Positions 1 through 11,689 of a stretch of DNA of 64,000 nucleotides are shown here, in pieces. This stretch comes from Leptasterias polaris. Its lineage: Eukaryota > Echinodermata > Asteroidea > Forcipulatida > Asteriidae. Position 1 is the first letter of the stretch, and every line of letters begins with the position of its first letter. The stretch covers positions 1,817,001 to 1,881,000 of the forward strand of contig JAZGTN010000028.1 of the NCBI GenBank assembly GCA_037783415.1. The letters run 5' to 3'. The translations under genes were made by a program, and so were the position numbers. The notes beneath the pieces were generated by a model. It saw only the letters and a program-made list of their open reading frames with translations. It had not been told where the DNA came from and did no database searches.

Positions 1-456
1 CCACGAAAGGTCATGTTTGTCGCACTACTGTCATGGGATTGTGGTACGACAAGTTCACAACAAAACCACAAAACTTTCTCCTATGTCTGCATATTCCTGT
101 TGTGACGGCTTCAAAATGTAATTTTACCAATTCCACAAAAATGTTATCGTCACTACGAAATGTTATCGTCACTACGAAATGTTACCACGACAGAAATATT
201 TATATTTATATTTTGTATGATAAAAATTGTAGATTTCATTGTGACCGGGGCTTAAGGGGGAAATCCAGGTACAAGAATTACTAAATAAGCTGTGCAAGTC
301 TAGCGCATATTTGAACATCCAGGACTAAGTTGGTCCCAACCATATTGAGTTTTACGTGTGCACGAATCGGTTTCTTCAAATACTGCAGCTTATCATAGTT
401 TATGGTAATAAAAACTATATCATATTGTTGGAAAGGTAAAATGTAGCTATGAAATA
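1..456. other. Gene-free stretch at left edge
   Basis: I see no coding exon here. A 19-20 bp direct duplication (ATGTTATCGTCACTACGAA, about 140-178) is the only local structure. If the RNF150-like gene continues to the left, this is intronic DNA. Confidence 0.5.
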
Positions 457-1399
457 TGTGACCTGCTCCGATGAAATGAGCGTAAAGTCGCACAATGAGA
501 TTCGGCAATAGGGCCATAGAAAGTCAAAATTTGAAGGGGTCTTTCATTTTGAGATTTATTTGTGATTGTGTGTGACAAATTATCTTCTTCTTATTCCTAG
601 AGCTTCGTTTCAATCAAAAACTTATAAAAACATGCTTTAGTACTTTTTTTGACATGCATTGTCACTGCAAATTACTGCTGGATCGAAAACAAAAGCATAC
701 AAAAACGGAAATTGTTGCCTTTTTCAACCGTCTTTTTTGACCCTCTTATTACCCATAACCCTATCCACTTTGGTATCATCCGAAAGCGTACAGCCCCCTC
801 TGTCTATATTTGGTACTATAAACCCTGACCCCTCATGTATTATTCACATTTTTTACAACTATCGACGTGCATTATCACGTAAACAATGCTGCTTGTTGCC
901 ACATTTGGCATGCGCATGCGCAATTCGATCGTGTCCATTCACTAAAGCATCACCTATTTCGTGAGAATCGCTGCTCTTGTCAACGTTCGCTGAAGGCCAG
1001 TCACAATCGCACGTTCAGGTTTACATTTTACAAGTTTTTAAAGGCTTTTTATAGTAAAAATACATTAAATAGAACAGTATTACAGTTATTGACTAGATAC
1101 AGAGTTATGGCGGTGGAGGATCGTGTCAAAAAAGCTGTAAATGGTGCCAACATTTTTAGGTCTCGGCGACGTTGATAGTGAGTCGACTTCCTGCTTGTTG
1201 TTTTATCTTTGAAGGCCGTTTTCTCCATAATCAATAATTGAAACCTGACAGCTTTCTCGGGCTGTATAGTAAAAAGTATTTAGACTACCACCATGTGTCA
1301 TATACCAATGGAAAGCTCTTGTTCTAGAGAATACAATAGGACTAAAAAGCTAATTTTCAAAATTCCGACTTTACGCTCATTTCATGGGAGCAGGTCACA
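457..1399. mobile_element. 943-bp foldback DNA element with about 34-bp TIRs
   Basis: The left end (457-490, starting TGTGACCTGCTCC) is the inverse of the right end (1366-1399, ending GGAGCAGGTCACA) with very few differences. The conserved inner part is ATGAAATGAGCGTAAAGTCG. The flanks are ATA on the left and TAT on the right, so a TA target duplication is possible but cannot be told from palindromy. No transposase is visible inside, so it is probably a non-autonomous element. The start TGTGAC is shared with the foldback at 15821. Confidence 0.7.
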
Positions 1400-2110
1400 T
1401 ATATGAAAGTAAATTGAATTTATTAAATCAACAAAGAAAACCAGAGAATACAAGAGTTAGACTTGACCTCCATTTGCAGTTACTTGTAAATGTTTAAAAA
1501 AAATTGCCCAACTGCCCTTCATGTTATCATTAAACCTTTGTTATGGTTGCACAAATTTGGGCATGATTGGCAAATGGGGTTTCTAAAAAACAAGCATCCT
1601 CGTCCCAAGTTTTCATTTGTTTCAATGTAAATTTGTAAAAACTATTTGCATTAAATTGATTTTTTTTTTTTTAACAAATTGCTACGGGTATTTTTTCCCA
1701 TTGTGGTTTAGTATTTGATACCCTCTTTTTAACAACAACAAAATCATTTGCTCTCTGGGAATGCCAATAACAACAGGCCCTGCTCATCATATGACGTCAC
1801 TGAGACACAGAACCAAATTGTTTGAATTTCATTGCTACCATACAGGCAAGTACTGTTGTGGCAGCACAAGCATTTCTTAACATTTCTCAGTCCGCAAGTG
1901 ACTCACACGTAATACATCATGAGGATTTGTGGGCATTCCCAGAGGGAATTTAATTAGGAAAAATATATAAAGGGGGCTGCAACAGGTATAAATTTAGTTG
2001 ATTTAATATTGATTAATGACAAACTTTGACATGACATAGGCCTATTGGTCAAGACAGTATGATACATATCCTATAATGATCACACAATTACTGCACTGAA
2101 TTCATTTAAT
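1400..2110. other. Gene-free stretch with a small inverted repeat
   Basis: No exon is recognised. CTCTGGGAATGCC (about 1753-1765) recurs inverted as GGCATTCCCAGAG (about 1932-1944), which could bound a roughly 190-bp MITE. A CRE-like TGACGTCA lies between the arms. Confidence 0.35.
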
Positions 2111-2344
2111 TTGATTTTTAAGATTTTGTTGTATTTCATTCGGATTGATCACTGCAAAGCCAAAGTCACCTTGCTTTTATGTGAAGCTAGCCCTCACCAT
2201 CACAAAGTCTTCAAACCTAAACAGTTCAAGGCTTCACTTGATTTTGATGGGGCGGGATACGGCACAGCAGAGCTAACGACGCTTGGCATAGTTCCAAGTG
2301 ACTATCAGGTACCGAAATTGGAGCAAGAAATGGAGCAAGAATAA
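2111..2344 (+). CDS. Unidentified short ORF, possible terminal exon or gene relict
   Basis: The reading frame is open for about 77 codons and ends in a charged tail (LEQEMEQE) before TAA. AATAAATAATAAA follows immediately and could serve as a polyadenylation signal. The first 25 or so residues look like random intron translation, while the part from about 2190 on (HHHKVFKPKQFKASLDFDG and beyond) has a more protein-like composition. I do not recognise the family. It may be the last exon of a plus-strand gene, a processed-gene fragment or chance. Confidence 0.2.
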   Translation: MIFKILLYFIRIDHCKAKVTLLLCEASPHHHKVFKPKQFKASLDFDGAGYGTAELTTLGIVPSDYQVPKLEQEMEQE

Positions 2345-4728
2345 ATAATAAATGTTGTGTTTGGCGTAGAGTTACCATATGTTAAGGAAAGTAACATATG
2401 GTTTCCAACTGCGGTGGGTGGACACAGACAAAGTTCCAAGAAAAATAACCAAATAGGTTAGCGTTTTAATAATTAACACCTTTTAATATGAAAAAATGAT
2501 TCATAACTACTCACAGAAGTGCTGAAACTGATAAGCATTCAAACAGCTTCCTTGTGATTTTTTTTTCAAAGATCTGAGTAAACAATTAAGATGGGGAAAC
2601 ATCCTCATATGACATGGATTGATTTACTCACCGAGAGTGACATTCAGCGACGAAACCCAATTCGCTAATCATTTATCATTCACTAATCGTTCTGTCAGGA
2701 CCTTAAAAACAGTTGTAATGGAAATAATTTCTGCTGTAATGTAGAGGCCATCATAATTTACAAATTTGTTTATAGTAATTGTCAGGAAGATAGGGAGCTC
2801 AGGGGTGGGAGAGAATTGAGTGGGGGAGATTTGGGTACAACCTCTGCAATAATTGTACCTCTTGGTCCCATCCATTAGACCTAAGAGATACAACAGGCCA
2901 TGTATTAAATTTGGGCAAAATATTTTCATATTTTTTCCAACATTTTACATGACTCAAGTGAACACATTTAAACTGTTTAAAAACCAGTCAACAGTCAAAA
3001 GTCGGATCAAGGGTTATGATTATTGCAACTACAAAAAAACAAACAAATGATGACGCAAGGGGGGGGGGGGGGTTTGGCGAATGTTTCCATAGGTTTTTTT
3101 CCCAAACCTTTTACATGACTCATTAGTGGACACATTTCAAATGTTTAAAACAAAATGTTAAGAATTTGCAAAATTCTAATGTATGGTTTGTCGTATTTCT
3201 CTAGTCTTACACTGTCAGGAGGATCGAGGGGTAATGATTATCGCTAGGTAAAACATGAGGTTTTATTACCCCCCCCCCCCAACTCATCAGTACATTGGCT
3301 TGGGCAATCTTACTGAACAAGCACAAAGCCAAGCTGAAAAGCGCACCATTTCACCCACATCACATTTTCAGCCATGATTGGAGGTTTAACCTTGCAAGGA
3401 AGACTTCCCCTCGAGGACAAAAAGACCTGAGATGCAGCTTCCCATCACAGGACAAAAAACACAAAACCATTATAGCTGCTTTGCCACTTTTTAATCTCCC
3501 ACTTGGGCTGATTTAGCCGGCTGATAGTTCAACCGGGGCGGCGAGGCAGTGAAGGTAACCGTGGCAACAGAGCTACTGGAAGGTAAACTATTTGAACAGG
3601 TAGAATATTATAATGTGCGTAACTCATACAAATGCATACAGATGGTGCATTGCCATGGTAACAAGGATCCTCTTCACAAAGAAAATCCCATGCACATTGC
3701 CACTAATAGAGCCAAAATAGTTGTCACTTTTTAAAAACAATTAACACTAACAGTGGAAATAAGTGAAAATATTATGACAATTTTAACCATTCTCATTCGA
3801 AATAAAAATGTACATATGTATAATGTCTGCCTCGAAACTTACTGAACTAATTTTTGCTCTTGAGTACTTTGGGACTCCCAAAATTATTATTATACTTTTT
3901 TTTATAAGCAAAAGAACAATGAGTAACTGACTAAACCCAGTTTTGTTTTGGGGCAGGAAGTATTTTTAAAGTTTTTTTTTAGCAAGGAGCCTCAAATGTC
4001 CTCTGCTACACTGTTCTCATAGATATTAGATAAGTAAAAACATTCAATGCGGAATAGACATCTACAGAACGATTTCGTCCAACATTGTTGCGTCCAGCAA
4101 AACAAGTAGACTGAACATATTTTTGTGCACACTAAATGCTAGTATTATAACTTAGCAACCAGATAGCCACAATTTGTTTCAATGTAACACAAATATTCAT
4201 AAATATTGCTGAATTTGTGGAAAACAAAGCAACCAATCATGGGATATAAAAAAAATTATTGAAAGTTAGCAGAAATGTTGCATCTCGTAACAACATCTGT
4301 TAACCTGATTTAATGTTGTTGGTGGCCGTCCATGCCAAACAGTGCGATTTGTTTATCAACATTCAACAATAGTAAGGTCTATAATCTGTGAAACATAGGA
4401 ACATTTTATAACCTTTCAATCGCTTATTATAATAACATCATCATAAACGGAAGGACTATGCCTGTTCTGACAACCAAAGGGAGTATCAAATTTGCAATCT
4501 TGTCACAGAGCACCAGTTTGGGTGTTAAGTTACCAGACATTTTATCTATTGATTTTTGATGACTTTCCTTGTAAAAACTGGCCAGGGAATTCAGTTCTAT
4601 TGACTGTTGAGTCATTCGATGTCTTTAGACTTTGAAATTTAAGGTAGGATGTAGGCCTACTTTGTGCATGTTGTGCATATTATGTGTTTACAATGCTGTA
4701 AGGACCTTTTCTGCAGATAATCAACGGG
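2345..4728. other. Gene-free stretch with degenerate duplication
   Basis: There is no exon that I can support. Segments at about 2900-3045 and 3090-3245 are diverged direct copies sharing TTTTACATGACTCA, a GTGAACACATTT-like stretch and a terminal GGRTYAAGGGKTAATGATTAT-type motif. The last part resembles the ends of the TAGTTGCGATAATCG elements near 61.4-62.0 kb. A 15-G run lies near 3058-3072 and a C run near 3270. Confidence 0.5.
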
Positions 4729-4976
4729 GGCCCAATTTCATGGCTCTGTTTACCGTCAAATTCTGCACTTGCGATCACCATTCTTCGCTTAAAGGGTAAG
4801 CGCTGAATTTCTACGCTAGCTTTGTCAGCGAAGAATGCCTAGTAACATGGCGTATGCACGCTCACAAACAGAAATTCTCTGCTAACCTGCTAAATAGGCT
4901 TGACCTAAGCGCAGAATTACCTGCTTCCGTAAGCCTGTTTCTTTGCTTACGGTAAGCAGAGCAATGAAATTGGGCC
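4729..4976. mobile_element. MITE, GGCCCAATTTCAT family, copy 1 (248 bp)
   Basis: The left end GGCCCAATTTCATGGCTCTG and the right end CAGAGCAATGAAATTGGGCC are inverted copies, and the arms extend to TTTACCGT / ACGGTAA. There are no coding sequences inside. Three more members of varied length lie at 43851, 57169 and 58309. Confidence 0.8.
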
Positions 4977-5029
4977 AAGGCCTGATCCTTTATTCAGGGA
5001 CAGGCAAGGCTGCTTTTTTCTTTATGAGG

Positions 5030-5265
5030 GAAATTTCAATTTCTACAGGACATTTTCAAGGGGAAGGGCAGGACAGGAATTTATCTTAAGAGGGCAAGGT
5101 CATTTTCATTTTGGGAAGGGCACTTCCATTGGAAAATCTTTAAAAGCCATTGGAAAATCTTTAAAAGCCAATGGGAAACTTTTGAAGGGGCACCGAAGCC
5201 AAGTACAGGGTAAAAAAGGCAATTGGCCTTCGAAGTCTCCGTGTAATTCTAGGCCAGACCAATGC
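5030..5265 (+). repeat. Dispersed repeat (AGGGCAAGG-CATTTTCATTTTG family), copy 1
   Basis: The sequence matches 46935-47080 across an ordered series of motifs: AGGGCAAGG, CATTTTCATTTTG, AAGGGCACTTC, GGGGCACC, then GTGTAATT-CTAGGCC. A 24-bp stretch (ATTGGAAAATCTTTAAAAGCC) is tandemly doubled at about 5139-5187. An inverted, more diverged copy is at about 11458-11580. Confidence 0.6.
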
Positions 5266-5654
5266 AATGACCAGATTGACTGTGTTGCATTTGTGAAGTA
5301 ACAGGCCTGAACAAAGGATGGAAGGACAAAATTGTGTGTTCATGGAATCATGGTCGACAACGAGAAACTTGAATGGATTTCTTGTGTACTACGGAAGCAG
5401 CAGAGAGCATGGCAGGTTTCTTCATGTCCCAGTGCACAAGCTTGCGTATCGGACCAATACACGCAATTCAGATCAAATTCAGAGACTTCAGATCAAATTC
5501 ACAAAAATCATAAAGATAAAACCATCTAGAAAGCCCCAGATTACATCTCGTTTCAATTCAGGGTGCTTGGCCCAAACTTCAAAAATGTTGGTTCAGAATG
5601 CCCTCCAATTTTGAAAAAGCCTGGGGAGAACCCTGCATTGTTTGTATTACAGGA

Positions 5655-5805
5655 TTTGAACGTGGCCCACTTGGTGGTCTAGCTGTTCAGATGCTCTTGA
5701 ATGCAGGGGTTGTGGGTTAAAATCCCACCCAAGTAGCCAATGGATTTTTTTCCCCACAGGACTTGGAAACCATCCGGTACACAATGCTAATCGGTGTAAG
5801 CTAAA
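5655..5805 (+). mobile_element. tRNA-derived SINE, family A
   Basis: A box-like TGGTCTAGCTGTTCAG and B box-like GGGTTAAAATCCC are spaced as in a tRNA gene. They are followed by a body with CCCCACAGGACTTGGAAACCA. The same layout recurs on the minus strand at 53938-54125 and, expanded, at 50405-52200. This is a Pol III-type retroposon, not a functional tRNA. Confidence 0.65.
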
Positions 5806-6269
5806 AACAATATTCTTTATTCTTAATGCAATTATCATATCAATTAATTTTTGGTTTCCTTTTCACAAGTTTCCATCTACAAAACTTAAATTAAGCATTG
5901 TCCGTTTCTGATTCAGTTAGCAAGTTTAAAGCATGATTCTTTAAGGCCAAGTTAAAAATTACAAAAAATGTGCTGATCATCCCCGGCTTCATGAAGCTGC
6001 ATCTTAAAAAAAAAAAAAAAAAACTGTATTAATTTTTTCATGTACACTAATTTTGCTTCATCTCAGCACCATTTTTTTGATGATTGACTTAATTTTAAGC
6101 CCTATCCATATGTTCTACAAAGCCAACACATTTTTAGTTAAACGCTTAGAGCTCTTTCCTCCTCGAAAAAAATAATGAAAACTTACAAATAAAAAGGCCC
6201 TCATCCTCCTCTTTCTGAAAAAACCCCCTAACCGGACGATCAACTGGTATATTTTTTACTCGGCCTGAT

Positions 6270-6410
6270 AAGCTTATGAAAGTCCTGTAAGTCATTCGCC
6301 TTGGCCAGGATTCAAACCTATAACCTGGAATTTTAGAGCAGATGTCTTTACCATCCAACCCTCCTGAGGTTGCCTGGAGGTCAGCTGGATCCCTGTTAAC
6401 CAGCACGTAC
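6270..6410 (-). mobile_element. tRNA-derived SINE fragment, family A-like
   Basis: On the minus strand a tRNA-like head (TTGGATGGTAAAGACATCTGC, then the B box-like GGTTTGAATCC) is followed by GCGAATGACTTACAGGACTTTC. That body resembles the family A body. Confidence 0.5.
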
Positions 6411-6420
6411 ATGTACACTA

Positions 6421-7363
6421 CAGACCACCATTTTTAAGGAGTGCGAACGTGCAATCATACACGCACTCCTCGAACTCCTTAACCTTATCCGAGTACTGAG
6501 AAAAAACACACACTCCTTCAAATTTAAAGTGAATCAATTAAAAACTAATTTTAGTTGCAGGCGTTTATTTGCTTTGATTGTGTAACAAACAGGGATAATA
6601 TTGTCTGGGTTTCCCCATTATTCTAGACACAGAACCTCTCAGATGTTACAATTCAGGACGTTAACAGAATCTGTGCATCACAATAAAAACAAAAACTACA
6701 ACATGGAGTCTTTCTTGTTCCCCTTGGTGGCTCTTTTAAGAAAATTTGAAGTCTCTAGGAAATTTTGAGAAAATCCTGGGAAACCACATGACTGAACAAC
6801 GTTTAACTCTCTGCCAATCCAATCCTGCGATATACGAATCATCAGACAAATGCTTAGATTAAACATCATGGACAATCAGCTTTTATAAAATCTTGTTTTA
6901 ATTTCACTTTTTAGACTAATGTGTGAAGTTTGGTTCTGAGGAGTGCATACAGTTTTAACGAGAGCAGTTTATAGCTCTCCCCGTATTTCTTTAAAAAAAG
7001 GTCTGGTCCTTGTATTTGTATCAATAAGTACAAAACATTCTCCACATTGCCAACAGAAAAATAAAGTACTCTTTTTTCCCCCTAGAATTCCTAGATATTT
7101 GTTAAAATCTTATTCATTAAAATGAAAGTCCTTATGGATTAAAAACCCATGTAGAAGACACATGACTGATTGAATCAAACAAACGTGTGTCATCACTTGC
7201 TTGAGCAGGCCATGCATGTCATAACAACTGGCATCTTAAACATAAAGACAGTGATGAATGAAAAAAATATGCATTTCTGACTAATAATGCTTCTTCCCAA
7301 ACTACAAGATACACGTACACATGTAGTCTTAAAAGGTAGGGTTGTATACTTTGGTAAACACTC
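6421..7363. other. Gene-free stretch
   Basis: No exon, RNA gene or clear repeat end is recognised. The sequence is AT-rich and intron-like. Confidence 0.4.
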
Positions 7364-7495
7364 GATAAATTAATGAGCATAAAAACTTACTTGGTGAGAA
7401 CCACTGCAGCTGTTGATAGTATCAACTATTTTGAGACAGGATTCCCTTCGAAGTAATATGGTTTGGATATTTTTTCACTCCAAAACATTTAATTC
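7364..7495 (+). repeat. Dispersed repeat (ACTTACTTGGTRA family), fragment
   Basis: AGCATAAAAACTTACTTGG, then GCTGTTGATAGTAT, then GAGACAGGATTCCCTTCGAAGTAA match the first 110 bp of the longer copy at 46600-46720 in order and orientation. Confidence 0.6.
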
Positions 7496-7873
7496 TGAGA
7501 AACGATTCATAAATGATTTGTTTCTCAGATTTCTGAGAGTTGGTGTGTGCTTGCTGTGGCCAGAGATGTGGTTGTCACTAAACATGGATGGATTTGACGT
7601 TAGTGTGAAAATACCATGACCCTTTTGGGGGGTATTTTCTCAGCAAGTAGACACTGTATTCAGCTATGACTTTTATGGTATCTTTCTTTATAACTTTGCT
7701 TAAAAATCAGTGATACAACAGCAAAAACCAATCTATGATCCGACCTTTAAAGGGTTGCATGTAAAGAAACAAATGTGTTTTTGTGTGTGTTTTTTTCTTT
7801 TATTTCTCTACACAAGTTCAATAAAATTACACACAAAAGATATACAAAATAGACATGTCTGATAACTTTTCAA

Positions 7874-10800
7874 GTGGAATTTTTGAGAGCAGGGGATATA
7901 AACCCCAACCCAGGCCCTGATATTGACGGTCATGGCAATCTACACAAATATGATACACAATCATCGGGTGCCCAAACAACTACATCATACACCCGATCTG
8001 AGCTGCGTTCCATGGACAGGGGAACTCAGCGCTTCTCAGAGACTGTCTATACCACTCTCAAGTTGTTGGATCTCTGTCGTAAACGTCCTACTCAGCGTGG
8101 GACTAGAGGGGGCGTGAAGACCAAATTGTACTTCAATTTGAGGAGAGATGATAGAATTGAGAGTATACCAGAATTGGATGGTTTCCATGACATGGAACAG
8201 GATAATCAAAATCAAAGTAACAATGAACTTGATGGAACTGATAAGTTAATATACGCTCAACGGGCAAACTTAATCTCTATAACTCCGATTGAAAGTTTTA
8301 CCAGAGTATGCACTTTTAATATGCGATCGATAAGGAATAAGACGACTGTTTTCTCTGATTTCGTCACCGATAATGATTTAGATATTGTAGCAGTGACTGA
8401 AACCTGGCTTAAAGATGGTGATGATGCTGTCATAGGAAAAATTACCCCTGCCGGATATAATTTTGAACACCGGCCGCGTCAAGGGAAGGCCGGGGGAGGG
8501 GTTGGACTGTTGTACAAATCTTCGCTCCCACTTACTACCATGCTTGTAACTCCATTCAGATCATTTGAATCGCTTCATGTTAGAATTTCAGGAAACTCTC
8601 GCTCAATCAGTTTAGTCATAGTATATCGACCTGAATCTGATGATCATGGGCGTCATCTACCCTTCAGTGTGTTTATGGAGGAGTTTGGTGAAATGTTGGA
8701 CAGTTATCTTCTCCACCCTTCAGAAATCTTACTCGTGGGTGATTATAATTTATGGGTTGATGTCCAGGATGATTCTAAGGCCAGACAGTTTCTGAACCTA
8801 TTATCGGCATATGGGATGAAACAGCATGTCCAAGAGCCGACCCACGACCACGGACATACACTTGACTTATTGATTACACGTGAAAATGAAAATGTTATAT
8901 CAAATGTATCAGTGCAACCTGGTCTTTCAGATCATTTTGCTATACTGTGTAATATTACATTAGAAAAACCTAAGCCTATTCGACAAAGTTTCTCAACCCG
9001 GAATTTAAAGTCTTTGGAAAGGCAAAAGTTCTGTAAAGGTCTCCATGTAGCTCTATCTATTCCTAACTTAGATTATGATGTAACATCCATGTGTATTAAT
9101 TACGATAATTCTCTTAATGCCTTATTGGATCAACTAGCTCCCAGAAAAACAAGAGCTATAGTTGTCAAACCCATGTGTCCTTGGATGACTGATGATATCC
9201 GAAAGGCAAAGTGCCTCAGACGGAGACTGGAGCGGCGTTGGAGAACCACCAAAACTGAATCCGATCGGTCTCTATTTACTAAGCAGAGACAAGTAGTATC
9301 TCAACTTACTAACCAGGCGCAAAAACATTACTACACATCCGCTGTAGTAAACTGCAGTGGCGATCAGAAGCGGCTGTTTCAAATTATCAATAAACTCTTG
9401 AATAGAAAGAAAGAACAAATTCTTCCTAGTAATGTGTCTGATCAAGAATTAGCTAATCGGTTTTCTGATTTCTTTATGAATAAAGTTAGTAATATTCGCC
9501 AAAATCTTGACACACATGATAACACAAGCTATCAGTCAGTGACAGAAAGTGCCATTCCTTATATGTCTGACTTTGTACCAGCCACAAGTAGTGAGGTTCA
9601 GAAGGTCATTATGAATTCTCCACCATCTACATGTGAACTAGATCCTATTCCAACCTGTTTGATCAAAGATTTTTCTAATGAATTCACCCCATACATCACA
9701 GAGATTGTAAATTCGTCTCTTTGTTCTGGTATCTTTCCTGATTGTCTGCAACATGCACTCATCAAACCTCACTTAAAGAAACCAAGCCTTGATAAACAAG
9801 AGCTTAAAAATTATCGTCCCGTGGCAAATTTAAAGTATCTTGGTAAGGTAATTGAACGTATAGTATCTACACGTCTTCAGTCTTGCATAAGTGACCAAAA
9901 CCTTCAAAATCCTTATCAATCGGCCTACAAGGAAGGACACAGTGTGGAAACAGCACTTCTCAAAGTTCAGAACGACATTTTGATAGAAATGGACAAGGGA
10001 AAACTTACCGGACTGGTTTTGTTAGATCTAAGTTGCGCTTTTGACACTGTTGACCACCATATTTTAATTGACAGGCTGAAACAAGTTGGCATTGGTGGAA
10101 AATGTCTTCAATGGTTTCGTTCTTACCTTTCAAATAGATCTCAAGCGGTTAACCTTCATAATACAACTTCATCGGTTGTTAACCTTCAGTTTTCTGTGCC
10201 TCAGGGATCTGTTTTAGGTCCCCATCTGTTTAATGTATATACCTTACCACTTCATGAGATAATCGGTAAACACAATATAAGCTATCATATGTATGCAGAC
10301 GATCTCCAATTATATTTTTCATGTCTTCCTATTCAAGAGCAGGTAGAAAAACGTATTGACGACCTTGAAAGTTGTATTCGTGATGTACGGAAATGGTTGA
10401 ATGATTGTTATCTCAAACTAAATGATGAAAAAACAGAATTTCTCTTGTTAGGCTCTAGACAACAACTTTCCAAGATTGCAATTACTCATATATGTGTTGG
10501 TTCTGTGCACATTGCTCCTTCAGATAAGGCAAGAAATCTTGGTGTTATTTTCGATACAGCCATGTCTCTTGATGCACAAATTTCAAACTGTGTGAAAGCA
10601 GCCTATTATCATCTGCGTAATCTTCGCGCTATTAGGAAATTTCTAACCCCCCAAACCACTCAACAATTGATTCATGCTTTTGTGACATCTCATCTAGATA
10701 ACTGTAACTCTCTCCTTTTTGGACTTCCTAAATACCAAATTCACAGACTACAAAAGGTTCAAAACGCAGCTGCCCGCCTTGTCACTAAATCTAAACGTTC

Positions 10801-11143
10801 GACCCATATTACTCAAATACTCAAAAATCTTCACTGGCTTCCAATAGTACAGCGTATCAAATATAAAATTCTACTACTCACCTACCGATCACTAAATGGA
10901 TTTGTCCCTGATTATATTTCCTCTCTTCTCAGTATCTCTTTAGGTTCTCGTGCAGGTCTTCGTTCCTCCATTTCCACAAAGTTAACAGAATTTAAAACTA
11001 AGAGGAGTTGGGGTGACAGAGCTTTTATAGCTGCTGCCCCCAAGTTATGGAACTCCCTACCTCATTCAATCAAAATGTCAGCAAATCAAAATTTGTTCAA
11101 AAAAAACTTAAAAACCTATCTAATGTCTGAATTCTTTAGTTAA
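7874..11143 (+). CDS. LINE ORF: AP endonuclease + reverse transcriptase, uninterrupted
   Basis: This is a 1089-codon polyprotein of a CR1/L2-like non-LTR retrotransposon. The endonuclease domain (about 145-360) keeps N149, E176, the GDYN motif at 289-292 and SDH at 352-354. The reverse transcriptase (about 590-860) has LDLSCAFDTVDH, VPQGSVLGP and the catalytic YADD at 807-810. The C-terminal part carries the usual LINE tail (HLDNCNSLLFGLP, then PKLWNSLPHSIK). There are no internal stops or frameshifts, so the copy is young or recently active. The frame begins at GTG after an in-frame TAG at 7850. The nearest ATG (7855) is in another frame and closes after 21 codons. Either the copy is 5'-truncated or initiation is unusual. 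The N terminus has GDINPNPGP (7-15), related to 2A-like motifs. No ORF1 was recognised upstream. Confidence 0.93.
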   Translation: MEFLRAGDINPNPGPDIDGHGNLHKYDTQSSGAQTTTSYTRSELRSMDRGTQRFSETVYTTLKLLDLCRKRPTQRGTRGGVKTKLYFNLRRDDRIESIPELDGFHDMEQDNQNQSNNELDGTDKLIYAQRANLISITPIESFTRVCTFNMRSIRNKTTVFSDFVTDNDLDIVAVTETWLKDGDDAVIGKITPAGYNFEHRPRQGKAGGGVGLLYKSSLPLTTMLVTPFRSFESLHVRISGNSRSISLVIVYRPESDDHGRHLPFSVFMEEFGEMLDSYLLHPSEILLVGDYNLWVDVQDDSKARQFLNLLSAYGMKQHVQEPTHDHGHTLDLLITRENENVISNVSVQPGLSDHFAILCNITLEKPKPIRQSFSTRNLKSLERQKFCKGLHVALSIPNLDYDVTSMCINYDNSLNALLDQLAPRKTRAIVVKPMCPWMTDDIRKAKCLRRRLERRWRTTKTESDRSLFTKQRQVVSQLTNQAQKHYYTSAVVNCSGDQKRLFQIINKLLNRKKEQILPSNVSDQELANRFSDFFMNKVSNIRQNLDTHDNTSYQSVTESAIPYMSDFVPATSSEVQKVIMNSPPSTCELDPIPTCLIKDFSNEFTPYITEIVNSSLCSGIFPDCLQHALIKPHLKKPSLDKQELKNYRPVANLKYLGKVIERIVSTRLQSCISDQNLQNPYQSAYKEGHSVETALLKVQNDILIEMDKGKLTGLVLLDLSCAFDTVDHHILIDRLKQVGIGGKCLQWFRSYLSNRSQAVNLHNTTSSVVNLQFSVPQGSVLGPHLFNVYTLPLHEIIGKHNISYHMYADDLQLYFSCLPIQEQVEKRIDDLESCIRDVRKWLNDCYLKLNDEKTEFLLLGSRQQLSKIAITHICVGSVHIAPSDKARNLGVIFDTAMSLDAQISNCVKAAYYHLRNLRAIRKFLTPQTTQQLIHAFVTSHLDNCNSLLFGLPKYQIHRLQKVQNAAARLVTKSKRSTHITQILKNLHWLPIVQRIKYKILLLTYRSLNGFVPDYISSLLSISLGSRAGLRSSISTKLTEFKTKRSWGDRAFIAAAPKLWNSLPHSIKMSANQNLFKKNLKTYLMSEFFS

Positions 11144-11306
11144 GATGTAGTATATTTCACAACCTGATGTAAATTATTTTCATTCTTTGTAACTTTTCAT
11201 GTACTTTCGTATGTTTAATGTTTCTATACCTTGTTAGGCGCCTTGAGCATCCCTTGGGGTGGATATGTGCGCATTATAAATGTTGTTATTATTATTATTA
11301 TTATTA
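7874..11306 (+). mobile_element. Non-LTR retrotransposon (CR1/L2-like), 3' end intact
   Basis: The ORF is followed by a short 3' UTR (11144-11280) containing GGCGCCTTGAGCATCC, and then by a (TTA)n tail at about 11281-11306, the usual microsatellite end of this LINE group. The 5' boundary could not be placed. The element is inserted antisense to the RNF150-like gene, if that gene extends to the left. Confidence 0.85.
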
Positions 11307-11689
11307 TGGAGAAGGCTAGACTGAAGAGGAAATTGCAAATTTTCCTATAACCTAAAGGTTCAGTCTGCCAATAAAAATATTTCTAAAAGGTACAGACATG
11401 CAGGGGAAAAAGGGATAACAATTACAAAGATATAAACAATTACAAACTTTGAGTTGCTGTGGTCTTGGCCCATGGTGCCCCTCAAACAATTTTCCAGTAA
11501 CTAATAACGACATTTCAAGGGAAACTGTGCCCTCTGAAAAATTAAAATGGCCTTACCCTCTCTTAGACGAAAGTCCAGGCCTGAATTGCTCTCTTTCTCA
11601 GAAATAAAAGAGTTGCTTGAAAAACAGAGTGAACAGTACAAAACACTCTAATTGTCTTTCACCAGACAAATCTGAAGCTGATCGCCAGT
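11307..11689. other. Spacer between two LINEs
   Basis: This stretch holds a diverged inverted copy (about 11458-11580) of the AGGGCAAGG-family repeat: GTGCCCCTCAAA, then AAAATGGCCTTACCCTCTC, then GTCCAGGCCTGAATT. No gene is seen. Confidence 0.45.

Noticed and set aside
659..1175. Overlapping ORFs of about 100 codons
   Set aside because: They lie inside the 457-1399 foldback element and have no domain or transposase signature.
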